Shown here: positions 29,401 to 39,460 of the stretch, one piece after another
Layout: each line of letters starts with the position of its first letter
How positions within the stretch are numbered: position 1 is the stretch's first letter
Source of the DNA: Gorsachius magnificus
Taxonomy: Eukaryota > Chordata > Aves > Pelecaniformes > Ardeidae
Direction: 5' to 3'
Assembly (NCBI GenBank): GCA_034008185.1
Contig: CM067109.1
Location: forward strand, 59,946,801 to 60,010,800
DNA: 64,000 bases
Program-made: the position numbers and the translations under genes
Notes under the pieces: model-generated
Seen by the model: only the letters and a program-made list of their open reading frames with translations
Told to the model about the DNA's origin: nothing
The model's database searches: none

Positions 29401-32400
29401 ATTCTCCTCATCCTAAATCCAAAACACAGCACTATGCCAGCTACTAGGAAGAAAATTAACTCTATCCCAGCCAAAACCATGACACAATAATCCATTGTTT
29501 CAAATTTTCAATAGATTGACTTGATTATTTACACTCATTCATTATTGATACAGGCCACAGTTCTCCCTATCATCATCTACACAGAAAGCTAGAGACCAGT
29601 GTTAAAAATGTGCATGTACATATTTATACACGTATACACATTTTGTATATATGCAAACAGACCCAAACACACATGTATGTATGATGTTCCATGAAGTTTA
29701 AACTCATGGAGCATCAGAGGAAACAACACTGGGTGTAAGAGACAGGTATGGTACAATGATGCACCAGAAAGGTAAGAATAGATTCCCATTTGTATAATGA
29801 GCAGATACCATGAACCACAAAACAAGTCAACTCAGGTAAGCACTGAATGTTCACCTCTGACAAAGCACAAACTCTTTCCTAGGATGCAGAATTTGACACA
29901 CCTGACAAAGCAGAACCCACCAGGTGCACTAAGCCCTGTTAAATTCATCATAACAGAAGAGAAGCAAGAACACAAGTAGTCTTTGCCAATAAAACTTCAC
30001 CTAACTCCATTCAGCACTGAAAAGTGCTCAGCAGTTGCAAATGCCTTTCTGCTGGCTGCCACGGGCTGCTAATTGTATATTTATCTTAGAGACACTGTGC
30101 ACACAGCAGTGTGAAGACACAAAGCAAACTTGAATGAAAACTTGGCATGGAAGAGGATGACAAACAGCAGGTTACAACTCTGAAGGAGTCAAGAAAAAAA
30201 AAGTCTCAGCACTGAAATGAAACAATCTGAAATTGTCAGTTTAATCAGCCCCTGAAGCTACAGACATTTTAAACCCACAGGCTTCTGTGGTTAGGCTACA
30301 TAAACCTTCCTTTGCAATCCATAGTGGATGTGCTTTGAATTGTGGCATCTTGGGCAGGAGGTGGGAAGTGGCCAAAAACACAGAAGAGGTTCCTGGGTAA
30401 TTTGCGAGCACTTACTACAGCAATCAGTCACGCGTGTTGGTTTCACACATGCAAAAATCTAAGAATGGTGTAGAAATAGGGCAGACCTAAGGCCTTTCAA
30501 TACATAACTCTGATTTTATTTTTAAGGTTAACTCAATCCTAAATACAACCATTTTACACTTTTTATTTTCTGAAGTACAAAACTGTATTAACATTTCATT
30601 TCCTTATCAATCGCTGACACTGTAGCAAACCCTTAGCTGAACAGGTATTTCATGCTGCTTAGTCTGCAAGCTGCAGCTAATGGAACTTTCCCTCCACCTT
30701 ACCCTACAGGACTCTGGTTCTCATGTGCTAAGCACAGGTGATTTTACTTCTTTGTTAATGATGCAGATACTTCCCTTAACCCCAAACTGAACTACTAAAA
30801 TTTTGTCATTTGGAGGATAGTGGTTTGCAAAAATTAGTTGCATTTAAAAAATATAATTACAAAACCTTTCCTAGGGATCCATAACCACCTATTGTAAACT
30901 CAGCATAGAATCAGCATCATCACAGCAAGATCCTAGCTGTAAAGAAGCAAGTCACAACAAGAGAAACAGATTTTAAAAATATCTGATTCTTAAATTTCAC
31001 CAATTTACTCAAACCTAAACTCACCTTTAGCTCAAACTGAACATGACAAACCTCAGCCTAAAACTGATTACGTGAAGGTTAGAAGGTGTCTTGAATGGTG
31101 TGGTTCTTGCAACCTCTATGGTGAGCCCACCAGCATAATATATCACAGGTGTAGTACCAATTAGCTGGCTTGGCTAAAAAAAGCTAGCATTCTCTAGGAA
31201 GAGAAGGCTTAGTACAGAAATCCAGTTAGCTGCCAGAAATCAGAAGAGAGAAAGATAACCCAAGGAACTTTAAGGTTGGTAGAGTTGAGTGGAAACATTT
31301 TCCCCATCATCATTTGACTTCCCTTTTATGAATTTTATATAAAGTGTCTTTGTCCCCCATAACTACATTCTTTCAGTATGTTGCACAAAACACCATTGTG
31401 AGATGTAGATATTATATTTGCAGAATTTTCTAAGAGGAAGTAGCTGCAGGTAAATTTATTTCTTCCTCAACAGACAAGGAAACAAAACCCAGCATTCCTA
31501 ATCGCCACCCAGTGACTCTATTTGAGCAACCAGTTATTTGGACAGACTGATTAGGAAGTTATTTTCCTCACCCCTAAAGGAGGGAAGTTCTTGCCATTTT
31601 CTTCCCCTTCCCCACGACAGAGTCAACAAAACTAGGCAGTGCATTGATTTCTGAGGTTCCACAGTTCCAAATCCAGAGCACTAGTCTAAACTGCTAACAA
31701 CTTCATCTTACATGCACAGGATACTCTGTGACTTAAGTCAGACCCATGCTGTCACACTGCCAAGATGAAAGCAACAGCCTTCAGCAGAGTGGCAGGGCGA
31801 TGCCTGTCCTTAATGCCACAGCTTATTTGAAGATACTGTCATTTCTAGAACCTCCCCTCTTCCCCTGTATTTACAAGGGAAAAGCAATGACTGATAAAAA
31901 GCTGATAAAAGACACAAAATCAGGCAACCAAACACTACCTCGCTGAGGGAATGAGGTTGAGAGCTCCATGAAGAACGTAGTCGAGCTCGGCATGTTTCTC
32001 TGCAACAAGTGCCACCAACCCCTCAGAGCAGGCTGTTCGCAAGGCAACATTCTCACTGCAACACTTCTCCCAAAGCAAGTTCAGCGCCGGAGTCTAAAGT
32101 CAAAAGCATGAGACACAAGCAATGAGAAGGCTGACACTGACTTCTCTTCATTCATCTCAAACACACTTTTAAATAAAAACCTGCTCAACAGCTTCTCTCG
32201 AAGTCTTAGAGAGCACAAGAGAGGAAGCTGGGATAAAGATTCTGCATCTAAGAAAGGCCTTTCCCAGGACAGCTCCCACTTTCCTGCCCCATACTGCCTA
32301 CACCCTCAGCAAGGACAGGAATCTCTGAGAAAAGGTTAAGGCAGATGAATTTTTCAGCTATGCCTATGCAGGTAGGCTATCATCAATTCCACTTTTCTTA

Positions 32401-35400
32401 AAAAGATCAAGATGTAATTGGAGACAACTCAGGAACTGCTATGTCAAGCTATGTCTACAGCATGGTGTAGTGCAGACAGCTAAGGCAGGCATACAAAGGG
32501 CTATCCCAGAGGTAACTTGTCTATACTCACCATATGAAGTCCTCAGTTCTCTCCATTTGCTAGCAAGCACAAAGACTTGGCAGCATCCATCAAAACTGCT
32601 GCTCGCTTTCACGCTAAATTTGCATTCACAGGTTTGTTGACTTTGTAGCTTCCAAATGGAGAAACAAGGAACATTTCTAAACAACTGAACACTGCAAAAT
32701 GCTCTTGAATAAAAAGGGAGCCTCTAATGTCCAAGCAGCACAATCTTTTGCTTTCTTCGCATTTCAGAAGGTATTGCTGCAGTTCAGTTTAATACCTTCA
32801 CGGGGTGGCGAATGGGAAGAGTCAGCTTGTATCTCAAAACAGAATGTAATTTGGGAAAATGATTGTGACCAGGATTGTTGGAGGAGCTTCCATTATAGAA
32901 ACTACCCACCTCCAACACTCCCTCATATCAGAACTTTTCACATTTGGGTTTGCTAGTTTGGGGGGAGGGGGTTAAGACTTCAGACTGTGAGGAAAAATCC
33001 ACAAACCATTTTCTGCTCATTTCTGTACAAGTCGGCTTTTGGGGAGCAAAACGGAGGAGCGAATCCTAACTAACACCTCTCCTACGTTGCTGTGACACTT
33101 GCAAATGCCAGCATTTCATATGCCTCTCAGTTAACAAGACAGACCTGCACTTAAATAAGCTTGTCTCAATTAAAAGGCAAAGTATGCCTTTGCACCATGC
33201 TCTCTCTTAAAGAAGTATCAGCTCTACTTAGCTATTATGAAATATAACACCAATACAGGTGAGTGAAACGCCATACTTTCTGAAACGGTTATAGTGATGT
33301 AAAAGACTTTCCTACTCAAGTGACAATGTCTCACCATACAGCACTTCACTTGCAGTAAAGTAAACAAACTCAAATAAAACGCTCTTAAAACTGAGCATAG
33401 CTAGATGTTGGTATTCTGCAAAATTAAGACTTCTGCCATTAAAACTTCTGATGGAAGTAAAACTGCTCTTCTGTTATTTACTGTTTCTACCTGTATGTAG
33501 ATACATATTGCTAACGACCTTACTTAACTTCTAGGATTTATTAAAATTACAGAATGGGGAATGGGAAACCATAGAAAAATGTAAGCACGTATGGATGGGA
33601 GAGAAGACAAAAGTGAAAGAACGACTCAGACCTGGTCAGATGCCTGTTGGATCTTCTCTGAAGAAACATTTTCTTTCAATACTGCAGCAATCAGATGACC
33701 CACTGCCTAAAAGAGAAAAAGAAATAAAAAAACCACATGCAGATCAAGTGTTACTTTTCAATTCTTCATTAGGAAGATTTTGCACTGCTGTTGTATATGA
33801 CCATTTTATCATGATTTGAAATACCAAACTTACTGGTATGGCATCTGAAATATGTTTTAGGGCCAAAAAGCTCCATAATGTTGGCATATTACTTTTTACT
33901 GTGATCCTGAAGCAGAATAGAAACAAACTTCCATAGGATTCCACATAGATCCAAGGGTCTCTTTGTACAGAGCCTCTTATAAGATTAGAATCAGGTACGT
34001 ACTCAGGGAAGTACAGCTATTTTAATGCATCAACTGTAATAGACATTTACAGCTCCACTGCTGTACAGATCTCAGTGTACTTAATAGCATTGGTAATTAT
34101 GAAATCCTTTACTATATAGGGCAGTGGAAGCAAGAGAGGAAGCCGAACATAGCAAATCTCAGCATCTTGCCCAAATTTTTCTATCACAAGTTTTGCTAAA
34201 CACTGATATCATACCTTTAGCACTTTACATATCCCGTAGCATACATACTGCCTGAGATGTTTCATTTACTTTAAACAAGGCACTTCCAGTTAACAGTACT
34301 CCAGGCTTTTGAATCCAGGCTTTGGTTTTCTGACTTATGTCTAATGCCTTACTCTCTCTTGTTTCATAATCATTGATACTACCACACAAAAAACCCTTTC
34401 TGTGAGAGACAGAAAGACATCTTTTCATAGTAAGAGCACAAAAATGTTTCAGATTATCAATGTACCCAGAACAGCAGCTACTCTTCTATAGGAAGGACAG
34501 ATCCTGACTTTTGGAAAAAGTAAACTAGGAAGCCAGCAAGAAAATAGTAACATTTCTGGTTTGTTAGTGTATCAAAAAAAAGACAGGAATAGATTATTTT
34601 AAATGTTTTCAGGTTCCTTCTCCTTTTGGGATTTATTTACATTTCATTTAGATACTAGATGCTAGCCTGACATGACAAAGGGTAGCACTCTGAGATAACA
34701 GTTCACATCTCCAGGAAAGATGACACTTTAAACCTTCCTAGACTACAAGGATTATGCCTTTCAAAGGTTTGGATATGTACTCTAGCACATTTGACTTAAA
34801 GACAGTTTATTACTTTGGAATCTTTCTCATTTTGTTTTCATAAGAGTAAATGGGACAAAGCCAGGTATTTATCTCTGGTTTTTTGCAGCTATCCCATTGC
34901 AAGAGCAACAACATGTTCCCCAGGCAGATTAGATCTTTTTTAGTGCACTTAACCAAGCAAATCATCTACTATTTTGTTTTTTTCCTGCTTCTGAGGAACT
35001 TCAGAAATTAATTCACACCCACATCCTTAAAATGTTTTCATTACACTGGAAAAGAGGCTTATCAATAGAAAATGGCTTTTGCAGTGAGCTATACAGGAAA
35101 GTCAAAACATAGATTAGCCCACTGCCTTCCAAGAACTTGATTCACCAGTAAAATTTTCTGACCTACAAAACTATGTTCAAGTTCCTCACTTTGCTGATCC
35201 TTGACTGTGTAGGTTACACGCTCTGCAGTGCAGATGTCTTGGTCCCATAAAGATAAGACGTCTGTCACAAAGTTGAATCCTGGCTTGATGTTGGTTTGAA
35301 GATTACAGCATGCTTTTCAGGGGTCACAGAATATAAGTGGAAACTAGCAAAACAACCAAAGCACACACCAGTAGCCCTTAATGATGTGCAGCTGTAGTGA

Positions 35401-36520
35401 TGAGCCAAGAAGGCATTTCAGCAAGACTTGTACCATGGGGACATTCTTCTGCACTGAAGAAAAATGAACAGGTTCAAAGATGCTGAGTTGTAATCATCAA
35501 AGCTAGTAATGACACGAACTCATCTGCTCATTGGCTAGACCTTAGATGGACTCTAGCATTCAGGGACATGACTTCCCCTCCCAAATGCCAAACTGATCAC
35601 AACGGGACTTCTGTGTCTCTCTTTCAAACTGTATTATTGTAAACCAATTCAGACTGAGCTGATCTGAAAAGGCTACAGAGACACTAGGGTGCAGAGACTG
35701 CATTGACATGAACTTATTCCATCAAACAAATGGCTACATATTTAATCCTGAATTCAAAACAGGAACAAAACAGGGAAGTTATTTTACAGCTAGAGAGATA
35801 CATTTTTAATACTGAAATGACAGATGACCAAAGCAAGGAAGGTATATTTTTTTAAACAGAGCCTTCCAGTCCATTAAAAATACTATGATAAACATTTTAT
35901 ACACTTGGGAAAGTTTCAGGTGAACATAATTAGGAGCCAAAGCATAGACCTGAAAATAAAGGGGGTTTGTCTGCTGATCACAGTGGAGCTGTATAAAGCT
36001 ATTCTTTGATGATTGGCAAGACTGAAGTAGTTCATCAGCTCTCATCACACAGGAAGAAAACTTATCAGTCCTAAAGACAGTTCTTTAAAGTCTTGTCACA
36101 TATTTCAACCCACACATGACATCTGGTAATGCCTGGCTTCTCTTGAGATCACAGGGTCACTAAAAACCATTTGGCCCCACTTAAACCTTCCAGTCCCAGA
36201 AATTTTCTGATTTTCCTGCAGAGCCTTTACAGTGATGAGCAATTATATGCAATGTTTGGAGTACATAGAGAGGGAAATTAGCATTTGTTTGCCACTTAAG
36301 AATACCCTGCTTCTATGAGTTTTCTGCCTTTGCAGCCAAACCCCCCACTCAAAAAAAAAAAAAAAAAAAAGGTCTTCCTTATCTTTTTACAGTCAGGGAG
36401 CAGGCCTTGGAACAAAGGTTTCCACAGACAATTAAATTTGTTTAATGCTTTTAAAAAAATTACCTGTGACTGAATAACTGCGTTAGGAAATTCAAACCGC
36501 TTCTTGATGTCGTCCAACAT
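8175..36520 (-). CDS. FOCAD: FOCAD (focadhesin), first ten coding exons joined (partial gene)
   Basis: Joining 36520-36464, 33706-33632, 32093-31939, 25321-25217, 17534-17433, 15609-15405, 13204-12998, 12539-12452, 11759-11557 and 8432-8175 on the minus strand gives 1455 nt, or 485 codons, with no stop. Every junction has GT/AG borders and compatible phases. The product follows recalled human focadhesin exon by exon, from the RFEFPN start region to the ADxSQ end of exon 10. Human FOCAD is about 1800 residues, so this is roughly the first quarter. Focadhesin is a large helical-repeat (ARM/HEAT-like, DUF3730) protein. It is reported at focal adhesions, as a glioma tumour suppressor and as a factor that maintains SKI RNA-helicase complex levels. 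No transmembrane segment or signal peptide is evident. The remaining exons should lie beyond position 1. Confidence 0.96.
8433..10184 (-). other. FOCAD intron 9, left part
   Basis: AT-rich intron between coding exons 10 and 9. Apart from the CR1 copy at 10185-11487 I recognise nothing. Confidence 0.6.
10185..11487 (+). mobile_element. CR1 LINE fragment with internal deletion
   Basis: It begins in the ORF2 linker ([20 protein letters not shown]...), continues into RT pieces in shifting frames, then jumps at about 11130 from the GSVLSPMFI region directly to the C-terminal [15 protein letters not shown] region. The middle of the RT is therefore deleted. It ends with CAACCCAAACAATTCTATTATTCTATG, only about 70 bp from FOCAD exon 9. 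Confidence 0.88.
11557..11759 (-). CDS. FOCAD: FOCAD coding exon 9 (residues 332-399)
   Basis: This 203-nt exon completes the split alanine and encodes [20 protein letters not shown], then [20 protein letters not shown], ending VKDKKEL in phase 0. The acceptor is TTAAATAG and the donor is ATTG|GTAAAG. The human counterpart has VMPILQILSST and RQQLALNLL, matched here by [11 protein letters not shown] and RQQLAVNLL. The exon lies only about 70 bp from the 3' end of a CR1 insertion on the opposite strand. Confidence 0.93.
12452..12539 (-). CDS. FOCAD: FOCAD coding exon 8 (residues 303-332)
   Basis: This short 88-nt exon encodes [20 protein letters not shown] then SQQKSVLSL, and ends in phase 1 with the first base of an alanine codon. 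It aligns with human DFPVELVIIGIALLLLQTPASQQ. The acceptor is TTCCTTGTAG and the donor is CTAG|GTAAAG. Confidence 0.92.
12998..13204 (-). CDS. FOCAD: FOCAD coding exon 7 (residues 234-302)
   Basis: This 207-nt, phase 0-0 exon encodes 69 residues starting [20 protein letters not shown] and including [14 protein letters not shown] and [14 protein letters not shown]. Recalled human FOCAD has the matching LLRHPVFWKIQLTQ and KITGECSSS blocks. The acceptor is TTCTCTACAG and the donor is AAAGAG|GTAAGAG, close to consensus. Confidence 0.95.
13205..15404 (-). other. FOCAD intron 6, nothing recognised
   Basis: About 2.2 kb of AT-rich intron without recognisable repeat, RNA gene or coding stretch. Confidence 0.6.
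15405..15609 (-). CDS. FOCAD: FOCAD coding exon 6 (residues 165-233)
   Basis: This 205-nt exon completes the split arginine and encodes [20 protein letters not shown], then [20 protein letters not shown], ending CDLIPHLQ. The acceptor is AACTGCAG and the donor is [27 protein letters not shown] is a distinctive focadhesin block. The leucine-rich amphipathic helices fit an ARM/HEAT-like solenoid. The exon ends in phase 0. Confidence 0.95.
16208..16316 (+). mobile_element. CR1 LINE 3' tail
   Basis: The block running from GGACATGGTTTAGT through GGTTAATGGTTGGACTTGAT to CCAACCTAAATGATTCTATG is a short CR1 3' end, plus strand, in a FOCAD intron. Confidence 0.9.
17433..17534 (-). CDS. FOCAD: FOCAD coding exon 5 (residues 131-165)
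   Basis: This 102-nt exon encodes [20 protein letters not shown], then [13 protein letters not shown], and begins and ends with split arginine codons. The acceptor is TTGTGTTTCAG and the donor is AGAG|GTAAAT. The RPDCWPV block is identical to recalled human FOCAD. The upstream intron, about 7.7 kb, is one of the two longest in this part of the gene and carries several CR1 fragments and an LTR fragment. Confidence 0.94.
17940..18015 (+). repeat. Perfect 38-bp tandem duplication
   Basis: Two identical 38-bp copies (17940-17977 and 17978-18015) begin TGAGGTGACTGTCACCCCAC. The absence of mismatches suggests a recent duplication or a collapsed/expanded assembly artefact. Confidence 0.95.
19300..20603 (+). 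mobile_element. CR1 LINE fragment, degraded RT region
   Basis: Translated pieces such as [51 protein letters not shown] and [10 protein letters not shown] show CR1 ORF2 in several frames. It ends in a GGTCCCTCCTAATTCAAATAG tail unlike the 26-kb copy, so another, older subfamily is likely. Confidence 0.9.
20625..20835 (-). mobile_element. CR1 LINE fragment, inverted next to the previous copy
   Basis: The minus strand matches the CR1 ORF2 C-terminal region, recognisable on the plus strand by TTCTCCAGCCTAAAC and CCCCAAAGCTGGACACAGTA. Its orientation is opposite to the adjacent copy ending at about 20603, so two CR1 pieces meet tail to tail. Confidence 0.8.
21836..21913 (+). mobile_element. CR1 LINE 3' tail
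   Basis: A nearly consensus CR1 end: CACTGCAGGGGGGTTGGACT, CTAGGGGTCCCTTCCAACCC, then CATTCTATGATTCTATGATT. It is the same subfamily as the 26-kb and 47-kb copies. Confidence 0.93.
23331..23740. mobile_element. Avian ERV LTR fragment
   Basis: The start GTACTGGGTTGGCCTTGGCT and the following GCTGCCAAGTGCCCACC resemble the beginning of the longer LTR at 42.0 kb. Further on come GAAGCAGGGCTT, GTAGTGGTTGCTTTGGAAGA and ATATTAGGAAATGTCCCTTT, blocks I associate with avian endogenous retrovirus LTRs. No retroviral coding region adjoins it. The exact right border is not visible. Confidence 0.65.
24898..25080 (-). mobile_element. CR1 LINE 3' fragment, minus strand
   Basis: The stretch starting AGAATGATTTAGGTTGGAAG and CACCTAGTCCAACCCATA is the reverse complement of a CR1 tail. 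It runs to about 25080 and stops about 135 bp short of FOCAD exon 4. Confidence 0.8.
25217..25321 (-). CDS. FOCAD: FOCAD coding exon 4 (residues 96-131)
   Basis: This 105-nt exon starts by completing the split arginine, then encodes [18 protein letters not shown] and [14 protein letters not shown], ending in another split arginine codon. The acceptor is GTCAACAG and the donor is ATCAG|GTTAGT. It aligns with human NTHGLIKAIMKLLQMQA in the same phase. A CR1 copy carrying a 381-codon open frame begins about 0.55 kb upstream of this exon, inside the preceding intron and on the opposite strand. Confidence 0.93.
25868..27081 (+). mobile_element. CR1 LINE, 5'-truncated, with long open reverse transcriptase frame
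   Basis: A single frame from 25850 to 26995 (381 codons) reads through the CR1 reverse transcriptase core and C-terminal part: [30 protein letters not shown], then YCVQ and [18 protein letters not shown], ending ALSNLI. The element ends in the CR1 3' tail with the CACTGCAGGGGGGTTGGAC block and CATTCTATGATTCT. The catalytic box is FGDD (residues 115-118) where CR1 elements normally have FADD. The N-terminal endonuclease half is missing, so it cannot act alone. It sits antisense in the FOCAD intron between coding exons 3 and 4 and appears to be one of the youngest copies here. Confidence 0.92.
27082..31938 (-). other. FOCAD intron 3, remaining sequence
   Basis: AT-rich intron. Besides the LTR at 29139-29484 there is a G-rich patch (about 28737-28770) next to an A run, and a CA/TA-rich patch at 29610-29690. 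No coding or RNA gene is recognised. Confidence 0.55.
29139..29484 (-). mobile_element. Avian ERVL-type solo LTR (short variant), minus strand
   Basis: On the minus strand it starts TGTCATGGTTTTGGCTGGGA, has TATATAAAGTGGGGGGAG as a promoter-like TATA region, and ends GGAGTTAAACCATGATA. It is related to the elements at 52.6 and 58.5 kb but lacks about 200 bp after the TATA region. A possible 5-bp target duplication ACAAT flanks it (29135 and 29484). It lies in FOCAD, in the intron before exon 4. No gag, pol or env sequence is present. Confidence 0.78.
31939..32093 (-). CDS. FOCAD: FOCAD coding exon 3 (residues 45-96)
   Basis: This 155-nt exon encodes [20 protein letters not shown] and continues through [16 protein letters not shown] to NLIPSA, ending in a split arginine codon (AG|G). 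The acceptor is TTTAG|ACT and the donor is CGAG|GTAGTG. The LLWEKCCS and LVALVA blocks are the same in recalled human FOCAD. Local GC content is higher than in the surrounding AT-rich introns, as expected for a constrained exon. Confidence 0.95.
32094..36463 (-). other. FOCAD introns 1 and 2, unique sequence
   Basis: Apart from exon 2 (33632-33706) I recognise no repeat or gene. A 20-odd base A run lies at about 36350-36370. Confidence 0.55.
33632..33706 (-). CDS. FOCAD: FOCAD coding exon 2 (residues 20-44)
   Basis: This 75-nt, phase 0-0 exon encodes [13 protein letters not shown] followed by [11 protein letters not shown]. The first 13 residues match recalled human FOCAD exactly. The acceptor is TTTTAG and the donor is CAG|GTCTGAG, an acceptable but weaker-than-consensus GT. 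The flanking introns are about 2.8 kb upstream and 1.5 kb downstream. It forms part of the N-terminal helical repeat region. Confidence 0.94.
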
Positions 36521-36552
36521 TTTGGCTCTGTCATGTAACACTAACTCTCACT
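36464..36552 (-). CDS. FOCAD: FOCAD coding exon 1 (start codon exon, 5'UTR plus residues 1-19)
   Basis: The start ATG is at 36520-36518, and the exon encodes 19 residues beginning [13 protein letters not shown]. Human FOCAD begins with a very similar MSDD..KRFEFPN stretch, which fixes this start. The donor CAG|GTAA falls after 36464. A pyrimidine-rich TCTCTCTTGCAG acceptor places the exon start at about 36552, so roughly 32 nt of leader precede the ATG. The context has A at -3 and T at +4, which is adequate but not optimal. An out-of-frame ATG lies 14 nt upstream at 36534. Because the exon has a clear acceptor, at least one noncoding 5' exon must lie upstream, most likely in the CpG island near 43.7 kb. 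Confidence 0.93.
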
Positions 36553-37894
36553 CTGCAAGAGAGATTAAAAAAATATACTTAGGACTAGGAAAGAGCGCAT
36601 GCTATTCGCCAGAAAATAATACACAAGATTTATGTTGTACTTAACAGCAGATGTAAGCATTGAAGCATTTTCTTACCCCTCCTAAGTCTACCACATCACC
36701 TTGCTTTATGGGCTTAAACCCAAAAAACTGCTGAATACTCATTGGTCTTGCACAAAGAATGCAGACATTTCTTAAAGCTGGATCAAATACACAGTTACAT
36801 ATGGCACAGCTATGTGTACTCTGAGAGCATTTATCCTTGAGAGCATTTTAAGTATACCTTATTGACTTGAAAATGGGACAGCTCAAGAGGATTGTTCCCA
36901 GTTTCTAAAACATGATTTAAAACATAAAATTCTTCATGAATTTTTCAGTTCTTTCATGTAAAAACAGAAGTAAAACAAATAAAAGACTCTAAATGGCAAC
37001 TGTAGTTAGGGGCTGGAATGCTTGACAAAAAAACCTCTCTCTATAAGTTGGAATATGCAGGCACACACAAGCACACAGGAACCTGAATTGGAGAGAAAGC
37101 AGAACTCAGCTTGCCTCCTTGTACACCAGTGAAACTGATCACAACAGCAAATATTCAAACATTTCAGTTTACTGTAAACACACCTCCGGTCACTTGGGAT
37201 GGCTTCCTTAAAAAAATAAAAAAACTAGCGCTTGCTGAAAACCTACATGTAATCCTTTGCAATAAGCACTGAAAAAACATATTCACGCACAGCACTGATT
37301 TCAAGACATGCTATCAGTCTGATGCATTCAGAACCTTGCCACTTATGTTCAAAAAGATGGAATTAAACCCTGGAAACATGCAAATGCAGCATGTGCCACA
37401 ACAAATACCATTCACAGCAAGAAAACTCTAAATTAATAGTTACCACCTCAATAAATATAAAATCCTGGCAGTTAAACAGCAACATATTCCCATATACTTG
37501 TGAATTACATTTCTGAAAGTTCAGGAGGAAAAAAAACCCAAAACTGTTAACTGCACTCAGAATTATGCCAGTATGGGTTTGTGTAGTTTTAGAACAGATT
37601 TAATTGCATTTTGAGACAATAGTTGTCCATATAATAAATGAACACACATTACTAGAGTTGACATCTTCCTTTTTTTTTTAAAAAAAAGAAGTATGATTGC
37701 TACAGCAAACAATTCCAGATATACCTAGATCTGTTGAGCATGTCCAATTACTCCAGTGGATCTAGATGCATTCAATCTATTTGTATATACCAAATGAGTC
37801 ACAAGAAACAGCCCCCTCCAGTTCTACCTAACAAGCAGCAAAATGATAGGTTACTTTTTGGGTGGTTTTGACATAAACATACTGGAATTATATT

Positions 37895-39460
37895 ATATCT
37901 GACCACCTTGGTGGCCCCTACTAGACCTGCTCCAGTGTCCCTTGTACTGAGGAGCCCAAATTCTGGGGCTATCTCATAAGTGCCACACAGAGGAGAACAA
38001 TCCTGGTCACATTCTTATTAACGCAGCCTGAGATGCAGCTGCCCTTCCTTGCTGCCACACTGCACTGCTGACTCACGTTCATCTTGGTGTCTACTAGGAC
38101 ACCCCACAGTATAGACCTGCCTCCTAGATAGTCAGCCCCTGCCCATACTGGTGCATGGGATTATTTCATTCCAGATGCAAGACCTTGCATTGCTCCATGC
38201 TGAGTTGCAAGAAGTTCCCATCAGTCCATTTCTCCAGACGTTCCAGGTCCACCCGAAGAGCACCCTATTTACCAGTGTTTGAATGCTGTCTGCAATCGGC
38301 CACAAATTTCCTGAGTGCACTCCATCTCATGATCCAAGCCATTAATGAAGGCACTATGAAGTGTTGGGCTCACTGCTGATGCCTGTGGGACACCATTACT
38401 TGCCAGTCTGATAGACTTTACACTACGGATCACCACCCCTGGAGCCCAACCATTCAGCCAGTTTTCCACTGACTATATTGTAACTTACTCAGGCCACATT
38501 ACACCCATTTGGTGATAGGGAAACAATGGAAGACTGTATCAAAGGTCTTGGTAAAGAATACAACATCCACTGGCCTCCTCTTGTTCACAGCACAAGTAAC
38601 CTCATTATAGAAAGCAATGATGTTGGTCAGGCAGGCATGAGTTGCCCTCGGTAAATCCACGCTGACTGCTCCTAGTCACACACTGTTCTTGCATTTAAAA
38701 ATGGCTTCTACAAGGATATGCTTCCCAACCTTCCCAAGGACTCAAGTGATACTGACTAGCTTGTAGTTGACTGGATCCTCCTCATGCCCAGAAACATGTT
38801 CCAAGAGGGCGCACTCCAATGATCTTCCCACAGACTGAAGTGAGGTTGACAGGCTTGCTGTACTCCACACTGACCTTTTTGTCTTTTCCAAAAATGGGTC
38901 AACATTTGCCTTTCTGCAGTCACTGCACATCTCCACAACATTTTGAAGATTAACAGAGAGCAACCTCACAAGGGCATTGGCCAGCTCTCGTAGCACCATG
39001 AAAACATCCTACGTTTCTTTGTTCAACATTTTACTATTAATGTAACAACAGAAGCTCCTCTTGTTGCTATTGACATCCCTTAGAAGTTTCAATTTGCAAT
39101 GAGGTTTGGCTTTTATATCACCATCTCTGTATGCCCAAGCAATGTTTTCAAACTGTGCCTCTGTAGACTTCTCTGCTTCTGCAGACTTCTCTGCTTCTGC
39201 TTCCTGTATGCTGTCAATTTTGTACTGGAGCACACTGTTCAGTCTCCTAATACATCTAGTGGTTTCCTGAGTATGAGGATAGTCTTTCCTTGCATGTTAT
39301 GCTGTACTTAGAGCTCTGCCAGCTTTCCTGAGCTCCTTCACCCTTCAAAGCTACCACTCATAGGCCCTACCAAAGTGTCCCCTGAATAAGTCAAGATCTG
39401 CTCTCCTGAAATTCAGGGTCTGTACTCTCCTCATCCCACTCTTTCTGGGCTCTAGCCATT
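37895..39460 (-). mobile_element. Old CR1 LINE fragment, minus strand
   Basis: The minus strand encodes degraded RT pieces: SNGVPQASAVSPTLHSAFIN, FINGLDHEMECT, and upstream AWAYRDGDIKAKPHCKLKLL from the ORF2 linker. Many stops and shifts indicate greater age. It lies in the FOCAD 5' intron between the CpG island and the start-codon exon. Confidence 0.85.
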
